Shown: positions 8,954-18,556, counted from the first letter of the stretch. The stretch: DNA of 64,000 bases from an uncultured Collinsella sp. (GCA_959602645.1 CAUGTZ010000005.1:56192-120191); one strand, 5' to 3'. Notes: generated by a model not told the origin, from the sequence alone. Numbers and translations are program-made.

Positions 8954-8983
8954 GTCGGCGGACGCATCGCCTCGTCCGCCGAC
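8954..8983 (+). other. Intercistronic perfect hairpin between permease and ssnA
   Basis: Arms GTCGGCGGACG (8954-8964) and CGTCCGCCGAC (8973-8983), without a T-run. It lies in the 195-base gap before ssnA and may be an RNA-processing or stability element; a terminator is less likely. Confidence 0.55.
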
Positions 8984-9131
8984 GCCATGCGGCGCCAAGC
9001 CGCACTTCAAAGGGTTTGTCCCTTTGGTGAAGCGTTGACGGGAGAGGGCCCGTTTCCGGTGTAGGCCGGCGCTTCGCACTCCGCCATGTCAGAGGTGTCA
9101 AACCCCGCCCCTGATGTTGAAGGGAGCATCC

Positions 9132-10487
9132 ATGCTTCTGGTCGCTAACGGTTCCGTCTTTACTCGCAACGCTCAGACCCCGTTCATTCCAAACGGTGCG
9201 GTCGCCATTGACGGAGATACGATCGTCGAAGTGGGCCCCGAGTGCGAGCTCAAGGCCAAGTACCCGGATGCCGAGTACGTCGACGCCCAGGGCAACCTCA
9301 TCATGCCCGGACTCATCAACTGCCACACCCACATCTACTCGGGTCTCGCCCGCGGCCTTGCCATTAAGGGCTGCAACCCCACCAACTTCCTGGAGAATCT
9401 TGAGCAGCAGTGGTGGAAGATCGACGACAACCTGACGCTCGACGGCACCAAGGCCAGCGCCTATGCCACGATTCTTGACTCCATCCGCGATGGCGTCACC
9501 ACGATCTTCGATCACCATGCGAGCTTCCGCGAGATCCCGGGAAGCCTCTTCACCATTAAGGACGCAGCTCAGGAGCTGGGCATGCGTTCGTGCCTGTGCT
9601 ACGAGGTCTCCGATCGCCGCGGCCAGGAAAAATGCGACCAGGCCATTGTCGAGAACGCCGAGTTTGCCCAGTGGGCCGCCAAAGAGCGTCGCGATAACGA
9701 CAACCACATGATCGCCGCCATGTTTGGCGGTCACGCCACCTTTACGCTGTCGGACGAGACCATGGACAAGATGGCCGAGGCCAACAACGGCCTGACCGGC
9801 TTCCACATCCATGTGTGCGAGGGCATGAATGACGTGTGGGATTCTCGCCTCAACCGCGGTGGCATCAGCCCCGTCGAGCGCCTGCTACAGCACAACCTGC
9901 TGGGTCCCGACACCATGCTCGGCCACTGCATCCACGTGACGCCTGCCGAGATGGATATCGTCAAGGAGTCCGGCACCTGGCTGGTCAACAATCCCGAATC
10001 CAATATGGGCAACGCCGTAGGCTGCGCCCCCGTGCTCGAGTTCTTCCGCCGCGGCATACCCGTGTGCATGGGCACCGACGCCTACACCCACGATATGCTC
10101 GAGAGCCTTAAGGTCTTCCTGATCATTCAGCGCCACAACGCCGCCATGCCCAACGTGGGCTGGTGCGAGGCCATGACGATGCTGTTCGAGAACAACGCCA
10201 AGATGGCGAGCAAGTACTTCGATCGCAAACTTGGTGTGCTCGAGGCCGGCGCTGCCGCCGACGTTATCGTTATGGACTACAAGCCCTTTACGCCGCTGAG
10301 CGAGGAGAACATCGACGGCCACATGCTCTTTGGCATGATGGGCAAAAACTGCCGCACCACCATCATCAACGGCCGCGTCCTGTACAAGGATCGCGAGTTC
10401 GTTGGCTTTGATGAGGACAAGATCAACGCGTGGACCATGGCTGAGTCCAAGAAGCTCTGGAGCACGCTCAACGATCGCACCTACTAA
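9132..10487 (+). CDS. ssnA: SsnA-like amidohydrolase
   Basis: A 451-residue metal-dependent amidohydrolase of the cytosine deaminase/chlorohydrolase superfamily. Metal ligands are visible in GLINCHTHIYSG (about residues 60-71), GFHIHVCEG, GHCIHV and CMGTDAYTHD. SsnA orthologues sit in purine-degradation islands next to ygfK; a ring-opening or deaminating step is inferred, and the substrate is unproven. I chose the ATG at 9132 with AAGGGAG upstream; the ATG at 9114 has no good RBS. It is co-directional with the permease and ygfK. Confidence 0.88.
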   Translation: MLLVANGSVFTRNAQTPFIPNGAVAIDGDTIVEVGPECELKAKYPDAEYVDAQGNLIMPGLINCHTHIYSGLARGLAIKGCNPTNFLENLEQQWWKIDDNLTLDGTKASAYATILDSIRDGVTTIFDHHASFREIPGSLFTIKDAAQELGMRSCLCYEVSDRRGQEKCDQAIVENAEFAQWAAKERRDNDNHMIAAMFGGHATFTLSDETMDKMAEANNGLTGFHIHVCEGMNDVWDSRLNRGGISPVERLLQHNLLGPDTMLGHCIHVTPAEMDIVKESGTWLVNNPESNMGNAVGCAPVLEFFRRGIPVCMGTDAYTHDMLESLKVFLIIQRHNAAMPNVGWCEAMTMLFENNAKMASKYFDRKLGVLEAGAAADVIVMDYKPFTPLSEENIDGHMLFGMMGKNCRTTIINGRVLYKDREFVGFDEDKINAWTMAESKKLWSTLNDRTY

Positions 10488-10502
10488 TTCACAAGTAGAT
10501 TC

Positions 10503-10538
10503 ACGCGCGTCGGGTGTTTCGCCGCATCCGACGCGCGT
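10503..10538 (+). other. Intercistronic perfect hairpin between ssnA and ygfK
   Basis: Perfect arms ACGCGCGTCGG (10503-10513) and CCGACGCGCGT (10528-10538) with a 14-base loop and no T-run. It resembles the element at 8954 in form and position but not in sequence. Confidence 0.5.
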
Positions 10539-10636
10539 ATAGGCGGCCTCCGCGGGGTCGCCGGCGCTGTGCTAGCGCTACACCGTATTTGCGCCCGCCG
10601 CGCGGTCTCGCCGGGCGTTACAGAGAGGAGCTCATT

Positions 10637-13636
10637 ATGAGCGACATCATGAGGCCGATCCCGTTTTCGCAGCTGATGAACTGGATCATCGAGGAGCATA
10701 AGACCCAGGACGCCATCTTTGGCGTGCGTAAGATGGTCACGACCAACCAGGAGGGCGCGCTTCCCATTTTTGACGAGCGCATCGAGACTCCGTTTGGCCC
10801 GGCCGCCGGCCCCAACACGCAGCTGGCCCAGAACATCGTGGCATCCTACGTGGCCGGCTCCCGCTTCTTTGAGCTCAAGACCGTTCAGGTTATGGACGGC
10901 GAGGAGCTCTCCAAGTGTGTGAACAAGCCCTGCATTGTGGCGCAGGACGAGTGCTACAACTGCGAGTGGTCGACCGAGCTCGAGGTTCCGCAGGCCTTTG
11001 CCGAGTACGTGAAGGCATGGTTCGCCTGCCACCTGATCGCTCGCGAGTACGGCCTGGGCAGCCCGAACGGTTTTGTCTTTAACATGTCCGTGGGCTATGA
11101 CCTGGAGGGCATCAAGAGCCCTAAGGTCGACGCCTACATCGAGGGCATGAAGGACGCCAGCGGCTCTGACGTCTGGAACGAGTGCCGCACGTGGGCGCTC
11201 GCTAACTTGGACAAGTTTGAGCATGTCGACGCCGCGTTTGTCGAGTCCATCCCGGCGCGCGTCTCCAACTCCATCACCGAGTCCACGCTGCATGGTTGCC
11301 CGCCGGCGGAGATCGAGCGCATCGCGACCTATCTGATCACCGAGAAGGGCCTCAACACCTACATCAAGTGCAACCCCACGCTGCTGGGCTATGAGTTTGC
11401 ACGTCAGCGCCTCAATGAGCTGGGCTTTGACTACATCGTCTTCGACGATACGCACTTCCGCGAGGACCTGCAGTGGGCCGACGCCGTGCCCATGTTCGAG
11501 CGCCTGATTGCCCTATGCGCCGAGCACGGCCTGGAGTTTGGCGTCAAGCTGACCAACACGTTCCCCGTCGACGTGACGAGGGACGAGTTGCCCTCCACCG
11601 AGATGTACATGTCGGGCCGTTCACTGTTCTCGCTGACCATCGAGGCTGCCCGTCGCATTACCGAGCAGTTCGATGGCAAGCTGCGTATCAGCTACTCCGG
11701 CGGTGCCACGGTCTACAACATCCACGCCCTGTATGACGCCGGCATTTGGCCCGTCACCCTGGCGACCGATGTGCTCAAGCCCGGTGGCTACGAGCGCTTT
11801 AGCCAGATGGCCGGCGAGTTTACCGACCTGGATGGCAAGCCGTTCGCGGGCGTCTCTCTCGAGGCCGTGACTGCGATCCAGACCGACTCGCTCACCAACC
11901 CGCTTTACAAGAAGCCGCTGCGCCCGCTGCCCGACCGCAAGGTCGCCGGCAAGAGCCCGCTTTCCGACTGCTTTACCACGCCGTGCCGCACGAGCTGCCC
12001 CATCCAGCAGGATATTCCCGCCTATCTGGCGGCTGTTGACGAGGGCCGCTACGAGGACGCGCTCAACATCATCATCGAGCGCAACGCCCTGCCGTTCATT
12101 ACCGGCACCATCTGCCCGCATCCCTGCGGCCGTGCCTGCGAGCGTGCATTTTACGAGCCCGAGGGCGCCCAGATTCGCGCCAGCAAGCTCAAGGCCGCCC
12201 GCGAGGCCATGACCGCCGTGCTGCCCAAGCTGCGCGCCCAGGCCATCGCCAACAACGGCGAGCGCAACGTTGCCGTTATCGGCGGCGGCCCGGCCGGCCT
12301 GGCGACGGCGTTCTTCCTGACGCGTGTCGGCGTGCCCGTCACCATCTTCGAGGCCCGCGACTCGCTCGGCGGCGTGGTCCGTCACGTGATCCCCGAGTTC
12401 CGTATCGCGAGCGACGATATCTCCCACGATGCCGAGCTCTGCCTGGCCTTTGGCGCCAAGGTGCAGCTCAACGCTCGCGTTGATTCCATCGACGAACTCA
12501 AGGCCCAGGGCTTTACCGACGTGGTCGTGGCCACCGGTGCCTGGATGCCCGGCTCTGCGGGCTTGGGCGAGGGTGCCGAGCTCGATGTGCTGGAGTTCCT
12601 CGAGGCCGCCAAGAAGGGCGAGAAGCTCGAGCTGGGCGAGGACGTCGTGGTCATTGGCGCCGGCAACACCGCCATGGACGCGGCCCGCGTGGCCAAGCGC
12701 CTGGCCGGCGTGAAGAACGTGCGCCTGGTGTATCGCCGCACCAAGAAGCAGATGCCCGCCGACGAGGAAGAGCTCGATCTTGCTCTTGCCGACGGCGTTG
12801 AGTTCTGCGAGCTGTTGGCGCCTAAGGCGCTCAACGGCGCCGTGCTGACCTGCGATGTTATGGAGCTCGGCGAGCCGGATGCAAGCGGCCGTCGCAGCCC
12901 CGTCGCCACGGGCGAGACCGTCGAGCTTCCCGCCACCACGGTGATCTGCGCCGTGGGCGAGGGCATCGACGCCAGCCTGTACGACGCCGCGGGCGTCGAG
13001 CACGACCGTCGCGGCCGCCTTGCCGCCACCTCCACCGGCGTCGAGGGCGTCTGGGCTGCGGGCGACTGCCGTCGCGGTCCTGCCACCGTGGTCGAGGCCA
13101 TCGCCGATGCCGCCGAGGTTGCCCGTGCCATCGCCGGCGTGGACTTTAACAAGTACGCCGACTGCAACGAGCAGGCCGGCCGCGAGGACACCTGCTACGA
13201 GCGCAAGGGGTCGCTGTGCCGCGACAAGCGCAACTGCACCAAGACCCGCTGCCTGGGCTGCGGCTCGGTGTGCGAGGTCTGCTGCGACGTGTGCCCCAAC
13301 CGCGCCAACGTGGCAATTAAGGTGCCGGGCCTGGCCAAGCATCAGGTCGTTCACGTCGACGGCATGTGCAACGAGTGCGGTAACTGCGCCGTGTTCTGCC
13401 CCTACCAGGAGGGTCGTCCCTACAAGGACAAGCTCACCCTGTTCTGGAGCGAGCAGGACATGGAGAACTCCGAGAACGAGGGCTTCCTGGCCGTGGACGA
13501 GGACCACTTTAAGGTCCGCGTCGCCGGCACGGTCCGCACCGTCTCGGTCGATGCCGTCAACACCGGTCTTCCCGAGGCCGTCCGCCTGACCATCAGGGCT
13601 GTGCGCGACAACTATCCGTATCTCCTTAAGAAATAG
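10637..13636 (+). CDS. ygfK: YgfK-like iron-sulfur flavoprotein (putative selenate reductase subunit)
   Basis: A 999-residue redox protein. Residues ~1-430 resemble a dihydroorotate-dehydrogenase-type barrel (TPFGPAAGPNTQLAQN, HGCPPAEI). Residues ~440-530 form a GltD-like Fe-S segment (CFTTPCRTSCPIQQDIPAYL, CPHPCGRACERAF). Residues ~540-860 are an FAD/NAD(P)H disulfide-oxidoreductase module (VAVIGGGPAGLATAF, VVVIGAGNTAMDAAR). The C-terminus, ~865-930, carries [4Fe-4S] motifs (CLGCGSVCEVCCDVCP, CNECGNCAVFCP). It starts at ATG 10637 behind GAGGAG; E. coli YgfK is of similar size. The layout predicts NAD(P)H-linked electron transfer to or from the hydroxylase at 14140; the selenate reductase name is historical. 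Confidence 0.9.
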   Translation: MSDIMRPIPFSQLMNWIIEEHKTQDAIFGVRKMVTTNQEGALPIFDERIETPFGPAAGPNTQLAQNIVASYVAGSRFFELKTVQVMDGEELSKCVNKPCIVAQDECYNCEWSTELEVPQAFAEYVKAWFACHLIAREYGLGSPNGFVFNMSVGYDLEGIKSPKVDAYIEGMKDASGSDVWNECRTWALANLDKFEHVDAAFVESIPARVSNSITESTLHGCPPAEIERIATYLITEKGLNTYIKCNPTLLGYEFARQRLNELGFDYIVFDDTHFREDLQWADAVPMFERLIALCAEHGLEFGVKLTNTFPVDVTRDELPSTEMYMSGRSLFSLTIEAARRITEQFDGKLRISYSGGATVYNIHALYDAGIWPVTLATDVLKPGGYERFSQMAGEFTDLDGKPFAGVSLEAVTAIQTDSLTNPLYKKPLRPLPDRKVAGKSPLSDCFTTPCRTSCPIQQDIPAYLAAVDEGRYEDALNIIIERNALPFITGTICPHPCGRACERAFYEPEGAQIRASKLKAAREAMTAVLPKLRAQAIANNGERNVAVIGGGPAGLATAFFLTRVGVPVTIFEARDSLGGVVRHVIPEFRIASDDISHDAELCLAFGAKVQLNARVDSIDELKAQGFTDVVVATGAWMPGSAGLGEGAELDVLEFLEAAKKGEKLELGEDVVVIGAGNTAMDAARVAKRLAGVKNVRLVYRRTKKQMPADEEELDLALADGVEFCELLAPKALNGAVLTCDVMELGEPDASGRRSPVATGETVELPATTVICAVGEGIDASLYDAAGVEHDRRGRLAATSTGVEGVWAAGDCRRGPATVVEAIADAAEVARAIAGVDFNKYADCNEQAGREDTCYERKGSLCRDKRNCTKTRCLGCGSVCEVCCDVCPNRANVAIKVPGLAKHQVVHVDGMCNECGNCAVFCPYQEGRPYKDKLTLFWSEQDMENSENEGFLAVDEDHFKVRVAGTVRTVSVDAVNTGLPEAVRLTIRAVRDNYPYLLKK

Positions 13637-13647
13637 GCGAGTCTCTT

Positions 13648-14127
13648 ATGGCCAAATCCATTCAACATAACGTGGCCTACGTTGCCTGCGGAAGCGGTTG
13701 CGCCTCCGCAGGCGGCGACGCCCGCTGCAGCGAAGGCTGCATTGGCTGTGGCGCCTGTGTCACGGCCTGCCCCCACGGTGCCATTGCGCTGGTCGATGGC
13801 ATCGCCCGCGTGGATCGCTCCAAGTGCACGGGCTGTGGCCTGTGCGGCATGGCGTGCCCGCAGCGCGTGATTGCCTTCGTTCCCGGCTACCAGAACATTC
13901 TGGTGCGCTGCAACAACACCGATAAGGGCGCCATTGCGCGCAAGATCTGCGACACGAGCTGCATCGGTTGCGGTATGTGCGCCAAAAAGTGCCCTGCCGG
14001 CGCTATCCGCATCGAGGACAACTGCGCCCATATCGACGGCGTGGACTGCCTATCGTGCGGCATGTGCGCCGTCGTCTGCCCGCATGGCGCCATTCACGAC
14101 CGCACCGGCATCGCCGCCGGCGTGTAG
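13648..14127 (+). CDS. Polyferredoxin with multiple [4Fe-4S] motifs
   Basis: A 159-residue ferredoxin-type protein with four CxxCxxCxxxC-like motifs: CIGCGACVTACPHGAI, CTGCGLCGMACP, CIGCGMCAKKCPAGAI and CLSCGMCAVVCPHGAI. An additional Cys-rich N-terminus reads CGSGCASAGGDARC. It has no membrane span. It lies 11 bases after ygfK and 12 bases before the molybdenum hydroxylase, so it probably passes electrons between them. The RBS is weak, suggesting coupled translation with ygfK. Confidence 0.85.
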   Translation: MAKSIQHNVAYVACGSGCASAGGDARCSEGCIGCGACVTACPHGAIALVDGIARVDRSKCTGCGLCGMACPQRVIAFVPGYQNILVRCNNTDKGAIARKICDTSCIGCGMCAKKCPAGAIRIEDNCAHIDGVDCLSCGMCAVVCPHGAIHDRTGIAAGV

Positions 14128-14139
14128 AAGGGAATCACC

Positions 14140-16917
14140 ATGGCACAGGAATTCACTTTTACCGTTAACGGCGTGGAGCGCACGACGACGCAGAACAAGC
14201 CGCTGCTGCGCTACCTGCGCGACGACCTGCATATTCACTCCGCCAAGGACGGCTGCTCCGAGGGCGCGTGCGGTACCTGCACCATTCACGTGGACGGCGC
14301 GGCCGTCAAGGCCTGCGTGCTGACCACCGCCCTTGCCGCCGGTCGCAACATCGTGACCGTCGAGGGCCTGCCCGAGGACGTGCGCGAGGCCTTTGTGTAC
14401 GCCTTTGGCGCCGTGGGCGCCGTGCAGTGCGGTTTTTGCATCCCCGGCATGGTCATGGCGGGTGCTGCGCTCATCGCCGAGGACCCCGAGCCCACCGAGG
14501 AGCAGATCAAGTACGCCATCCGCGGCAACGTCTGCCGCTGCACCGGCTACAAGAAGATCATCGAGGGCATTTCGCTGGCCGCTGCGGTGCTCCGCGGCGA
14601 AAAGCAGATCGACGAGGACTTGGAGCGCGGCGACGACTACGGCGTGGGCAAGCGCGCCTTCCGTATTGACGTGCGCAAGAAGGTGCTCGGCGAGGGCAAA
14701 TACCCCGATGACATCGACGAGCTCGATCAACCGGGTCTGACCTACGCCAGCGCCGTGCGCTCCAAGTATCCGCGCGCCCGCGTGCTCTCCATCGACACCT
14801 CCAAGGCCGAGGTCCTGCCCGGTGTGGTGGGCATCCTGCGCGCCGAGGACGTGCCGGTCAACCAGGTCGGCCACCTTATCCAGGACTGGGATGTCATGAT
14901 CGCCCAGGGCGATATCACCCGCTGCGTGGGTGACGCCATCGTGCTGGTGGTTGCCGAGGACGAAGCGACACTCGAGAAGGCCAAGAAGCTCGTAAAGATC
15001 GATTACGAGCCGCTGGAGCCCGTGCGTAACATTGTCGAGGCCAGGGCTGCCGACGCCCCGCGCCTGCACGACAGCTTCTTTGCCTTTGGCAACACGGTGG
15101 AGCTCAAGGACAACGTGTGCCAGAGCCGTCACGTGACGCGCGGCGACGCCGCCAAGGCGCTGGCAGAGAGCGCGTTCACCGTGACGCAGCGCTTTACCAC
15201 GCCCTTTACCGAGCATGCCTTCTTGGAGCCCGAGTGCGCCGTTGCCTTCCCGTACAAGAACGGCGTTAAGGTGCAGTCGACCGACCAGGGTGCCTACGAC
15301 ACGCGCAAAGAGTGTGCCCATATGTTTGGCTGGGATAGCGAACCCGAGCGTGTGGTCGTCGAAACCATGCTCGTGGGTGGCGGCTTTGGCGGCAAGGAGG
15401 ACGTGTCCATCCAGCACCTGGCCGCGCTCGCCGCATATAAGTTCCAACGTCCTGTGAAGTGCAAGCTCACGCGCGCTGAGTCGCTTGCGTTCCATCCTAA
15501 GCGCCATGCCATGGACGGTACCTTTACGCTGGGTTGCGACGCCGAGGGCAACTTTACCGGCCTTGATTGCGAGATCAACTTTGATACCGGCGCCTACGCT
15601 TCGCTGTGCGGCCCGGTGCTCGAGCGCGCCTGTACGCACGCCGTCGGCCCCTACAAGTACCAGAACACCGACATTCGCGGCTTTGGCTACTACACCAACA
15701 ACCCGCCCGCCGGCGCGTACCGCGGCTTTGGCGTTTGCCAGTCCGAGTTTGCGCTCGAGAGCTTGATCGACTTGCTGGCAGAGAAGGTCGGCCTGGATCC
15801 GTGGGAGATTCGCTACCGCAACGCCATCGAGCCGGGCGAGGTTTTGCCCAACGGCCAGATTGCCGACTGCTCCACGGCGCTGAAGGAGACGCTGCTTGAG
15901 GTCAAGGATGCCTACTATGCGCATCCCGGGCACGCCGGTATCGCCTGCGCCATGAAGAACGCCGGCGTGGGCGTGGGCCTGCCCGATGCCGGCCGCTGCA
16001 AGATTCGCGTCGAGGATGGCCGCGCCGTGGTCTACGCCGCCACGTCCGACATCGGCCAGGGCTGCAACACGGTCTTTTTGCAGGACGTTGCCGAGGCGTG
16101 CGGTCTGCCGCTGAGCTGCATTGCCAATGGCGAGTGCTCCACCGAGAACGCTCCCGACTCCGGCACCACGTCTGGTTCGCGTCAGACGGTCGTGACCGGC
16201 GAGGCCGTGCGCGGCGCCGCCTTCCTGCTGCGCGATGCCATGGTTGGCATCGAGGCTGGCAAGCCTGCGCCTACCGCCCCGGTGAGCGCCCATGGTGATG
16301 GCGTCAAGATCGAGTACGACGACGGTCGTGCCTATCAGCTGCGCACGCAGGAACTCGTCGCCGGCCAGGGCATGCATCCTCAAGATCCCGCGGCCGCCAT
16401 CAAGGCGCTCGAGGGATGCGAGTTTGGCTACGTGTATCTGGAGCCGACCGACAAACTGGGCGCCGACGTCCCCAACCCCAAGAGCCACATCTGCTACGGC
16501 TTTGCCACGCATGTGGTCATTCTGGATGATGACGGCCGCGTGAGCGAGGTCTATGCCGCGCACGATTCCGGCAAGGTGGTCAACCCCATCTCCATCCAGG
16601 GTCAGATCGAAGGCGGCGTGCTCATGGGTATGGGCTATGCGCTTACCGAGGATTGGCCGCTCAAGGACTGCGTGCCCCAGGCGAGGTACGGTACGCTCGG
16701 GCTGTTCCGTGCGCCCGAGATTCCGGATATCCACGCCATCTACGTGGAGAAGGACGAACTGCTGCCCGTGGCATATGGCGGCAAGGGCATTGGCGAGATC
16801 GCAACGATCCCCACGGCGCCCGCCGTGCAGAACGCCTATCGCGCGTTTGACGGCAAGCTGCGTCCGGATCTGCCCATGGTGGATACGCCCTACAGCCGCG
16901 CCCGTCACCGCGGGTAG
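14140..16917 (+). CDS. xdhD: XdhD-type selenium-linked molybdenum hydroxylase (xanthine dehydrogenase-like)
   Basis: A 925-residue fusion of the [2Fe-2S] and molybdopterin domains. Cluster cysteines are C39, C44, C47 and C59, then C97, C100, C132 and C134. The Mo domain shows VGGGFGGKEDVS, GAYRGFGVCQSEF, DIGQGCNTVF, GTTSGSRQTV and the catalytic-glutamate segment GGKGIGEIATIPTAP near residue 885. It belongs with the D. gigas aldehyde oxidoreductase-like 'selenium-dependent xanthine dehydrogenase' group, whose maturation genes (yqeB, yqeC, ygfJ) are also in this window. It would hydroxylate, or in reverse reduce, a purine ring. No FAD domain or FAD subunit is present. Selenium use is by family association only. 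Confidence 0.9.
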   Translation: MAQEFTFTVNGVERTTTQNKPLLRYLRDDLHIHSAKDGCSEGACGTCTIHVDGAAVKACVLTTALAAGRNIVTVEGLPEDVREAFVYAFGAVGAVQCGFCIPGMVMAGAALIAEDPEPTEEQIKYAIRGNVCRCTGYKKIIEGISLAAAVLRGEKQIDEDLERGDDYGVGKRAFRIDVRKKVLGEGKYPDDIDELDQPGLTYASAVRSKYPRARVLSIDTSKAEVLPGVVGILRAEDVPVNQVGHLIQDWDVMIAQGDITRCVGDAIVLVVAEDEATLEKAKKLVKIDYEPLEPVRNIVEARAADAPRLHDSFFAFGNTVELKDNVCQSRHVTRGDAAKALAESAFTVTQRFTTPFTEHAFLEPECAVAFPYKNGVKVQSTDQGAYDTRKECAHMFGWDSEPERVVVETMLVGGGFGGKEDVSIQHLAALAAYKFQRPVKCKLTRAESLAFHPKRHAMDGTFTLGCDAEGNFTGLDCEINFDTGAYASLCGPVLERACTHAVGPYKYQNTDIRGFGYYTNNPPAGAYRGFGVCQSEFALESLIDLLAEKVGLDPWEIRYRNAIEPGEVLPNGQIADCSTALKETLLEVKDAYYAHPGHAGIACAMKNAGVGVGLPDAGRCKIRVEDGRAVVYAATSDIGQGCNTVFLQDVAEACGLPLSCIANGECSTENAPDSGTTSGSRQTVVTGEAVRGAAFLLRDAMVGIEAGKPAPTAPVSAHGDGVKIEYDDGRAYQLRTQELVAGQGMHPQDPAAAIKALEGCEFGYVYLEPTDKLGADVPNPKSHICYGFATHVVILDDDGRVSEVYAAHDSGKVVNPISIQGQIEGGVLMGMGYALTEDWPLKDCVPQARYGTLGLFRAPEIPDIHAIYVEKDELLPVAYGGKGIGEIATIPTAPAVQNAYRAFDGKLRPDLPMVDTPYSRARHRG

Positions 16918-16986
16918 GGTAGGGCGTGGACGGCCATTACTGACGGGCTGTCCATGCTCAGCATCAACTGCATATGCTGCGCCTTT

Positions 16987-17020
16987 GGCCCCGGCTCCAT
17001 CGCGAGCCGGGGCCTTTTGT
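16987..17020 (+). terminator. Rho-independent terminator of the xdhD operon
   Basis: Arms GGCCCCGGCT (16987-16996) and AGCCGGGGCC (17005-17014) with a TTTTGTTT tail. Confidence 0.9.
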
Positions 17021-17027
17021 TTGGAGT

Positions 17028-17290
17028 GGAAACTGTGTCCCGGAATCATATCTCAGAATGGGATGCGTTTTCCGCTGGCCGGTCGTTTGGAAAGCGCATC
17101 CCAGTTTGAGTGTTTATTCCGGGATGCGGTTTCCGCTGAAGGGCTTAGCCGGAAAGCCTGTCCAGCTCTGAGACTGGATTCCGGGACACGCTTTCCGCCA
17201 GGCCCGCCATCCGGAAAGTGCATCCCGTTTTGAGCGTCCAGGCTAGGACGCGCTTTCCGTTGGCGTGGCCGTTGGGAAAACGCGGCCCAG
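17028..17290. repeat. 62-bp tandem repeat array, left of the AbiEi-like gene
   Basis: About 4.2 units. GGAAA-type left motifs start at 17028, 17089, 17151, 17213 and 17275 (steps 61, 62, 62, 62). Each unit holds GGAAAGCGCATCCCAG-like sequence, ~20 bases, then an inverted CGGGATGCGCTTTCCG-like match, then ~17 bases. Copies diverge by several bases. The array fills most of the gap between the xdhD terminator and the minus-strand gene at 17332. The same unit recurs at 18557-18822. Confidence 0.9.
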
Positions 17291-17331
17291 ATAGGGGGGA
17301 TGCGATCCGGCGATGCGCGGCCTAGCAGCTC

Positions 17332-18330
17332 CTACAGCTCCACGTCGTTGAGCCATGTCGGCAGCGCGGTCTGCCGGATGCCTGCCGTCTGCAGCTTTTT
17401 GGCGAGCATTCCTGCCGAGCGGACCTCGTTCATGGTAAAGCGCAGCAGAGGGTGACCGTAGAGCGATAGGTGCGCCTCTCGCTGTCGTTCGGCAACGAGC
17501 GCCTTGGCGGTGGTGCGTCCGGCCAGCATGGTCTGGTCGGTATATTTGATGAGCCCGTCGAGCTCGCCCAGCGTGAGCTCCCGCGCCTGGCGCTCCCAGG
17601 CAAAGTCCGTTCGTATGGGCTTGGCCGAATCGAAGGGGTCCGTCAACTCGTATTGAAGCCAGTCGGGCGCAAAGCCCGTCTCGATCATGACGGCTCGGGC
17701 GACCGATTCCCCGCCGCTCTCGGCGCGGGCGTCGGCATATCGAAGCGTTGTGAGGGCGGTGCGAATCGCGCGACCATTGCGGGCAGTCGCTCGTTGCTCA
17801 ACGGCCTCCATCAGCTGTTCCCGTGCAAGGCCGAGCTTTAAGATCGCCGAATCGGCAATGGGCATGCCGTCGGCAAAACCAGTTTGCAGCAGGCAATCTG
17901 TGACCGTTTGGATGGGCGGCGTTACCGATATGCCGGCTCTGCGTATTGCTCCGGCCGGCTCAATCTGGTGCCGCTGAATATGTGCGCCCGGACGAGCCGA
18001 CGGCTTTGTCGAGCTGCAAACATGCACGACGTTCAGGTGTCGCCACGAGACCTCGAGCCCAAGCAGACAGGCGGCCGAAAACGAGCAGAACGTCCAATCG
18101 GGGTGGATGATCGCAAGGGTGCGGATAATCTCGCAATGACGTTGCGCTCGGTTGAGTTCATCCCAGCGCATTTTGCGTGCGAACAGTCCCGGCATGGGCG
18201 AGACGATCGCGCTGCCGATGCGCCGAAGGAGCGCTTTTCGGATCGCCGCGCTTGGGGGAATCAGACAACGCCCCTCTTGTTCGGCTTGAGTGAGCAGTTG
18301 GTCGATGAGTTGGTCATTGCAATGGGTCAT
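17332..18330 (-). CDS. AbiEi/DUF559-like protein (possible antitoxin or nuclease fold)
   Basis: A 332-residue protein of the actinobacterial family with an AbiEi-like winged-helix N-terminus and a DUF559/PD-(D/E)XK-like C-terminus. The N-terminal part includes SFSAACLLGLEVSWRH. The C-terminal part has SGGESVAR, then RTDFAW and LGELDGLIKY, which fit an E...D...ExDGxxK nuclease-like pattern. No cognate toxin (AbiEii) gene is adjacent. It stands alone between two arrays of the same 62-bp repeat, which suggests a unit that moved or was retained together. Function is unproven; defence or toxin-antitoxin roles are inference from the family name. Confidence 0.65.
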   Translation of the reverse strand: MTHCNDQLIDQLLTQAEQEGRCLIPPSAAIRKALLRRIGSAIVSPMPGLFARKMRWDELNRAQRHCEIIRTLAIIHPDWTFCSFSAACLLGLEVSWRHLNVVHVCSSTKPSARPGAHIQRHQIEPAGAIRRAGISVTPPIQTVTDCLLQTGFADGMPIADSAILKLGLAREQLMEAVEQRATARNGRAIRTALTTLRYADARAESGGESVARAVMIETGFAPDWLQYELTDPFDSAKPIRTDFAWERQARELTLGELDGLIKYTDQTMLAGRTTAKALVAERQREAHLSLYGHPLLRFTMNEVRSAGMLAKKLQTAGIRQTALPTWLNDVEL

Positions 18331-18556
18331 GAGCTACCGCCTCCTTTTGGGTAGCAAAAACGTATCAGCTGGAACTTGCCGCTCAGCTGACCAAAAGCTG
18401 ACCAAAATCTAACCATGCAGGTAGATGGCCTGTTTTCGGCGACATTTTTACATTCGAATCGGTGGGCGGTGATTGGCTCCCGTGAACGGCAACAAGTTAT
18501 GAAGACCTGGTAAGTTTAGGGACGTGTACTTTTTCGAAAAACGGTAGTCTCTCCGC

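Noticed and set aside
7503..9812. 769-codon minus-strand frame over the permease and ssnA
   Set aside because: A shadow frame: repetitive Asp/Gly/His/Lys composition, no domain, spans two well-supported genes.
11621..13507. 628-codon minus-strand frame over ygfK
   Set aside because: A shadow of ygfK with no recognisable motif.
14140..16917. Selenocysteine codon in the hydroxylase
   Set aside because: No in-frame TGA occurs. Selenium in this family is thought to be a labile cofactor, not selenocysteine.
14050..17049. 999-codon open frame on the minus strand across xdhD
   Set aside because: It lies antisense to a clear molybdenum hydroxylase. Its composition (Gly/Ala/His/Val-rich, no motifs) is that of a shadow frame in GC-rich DNA.
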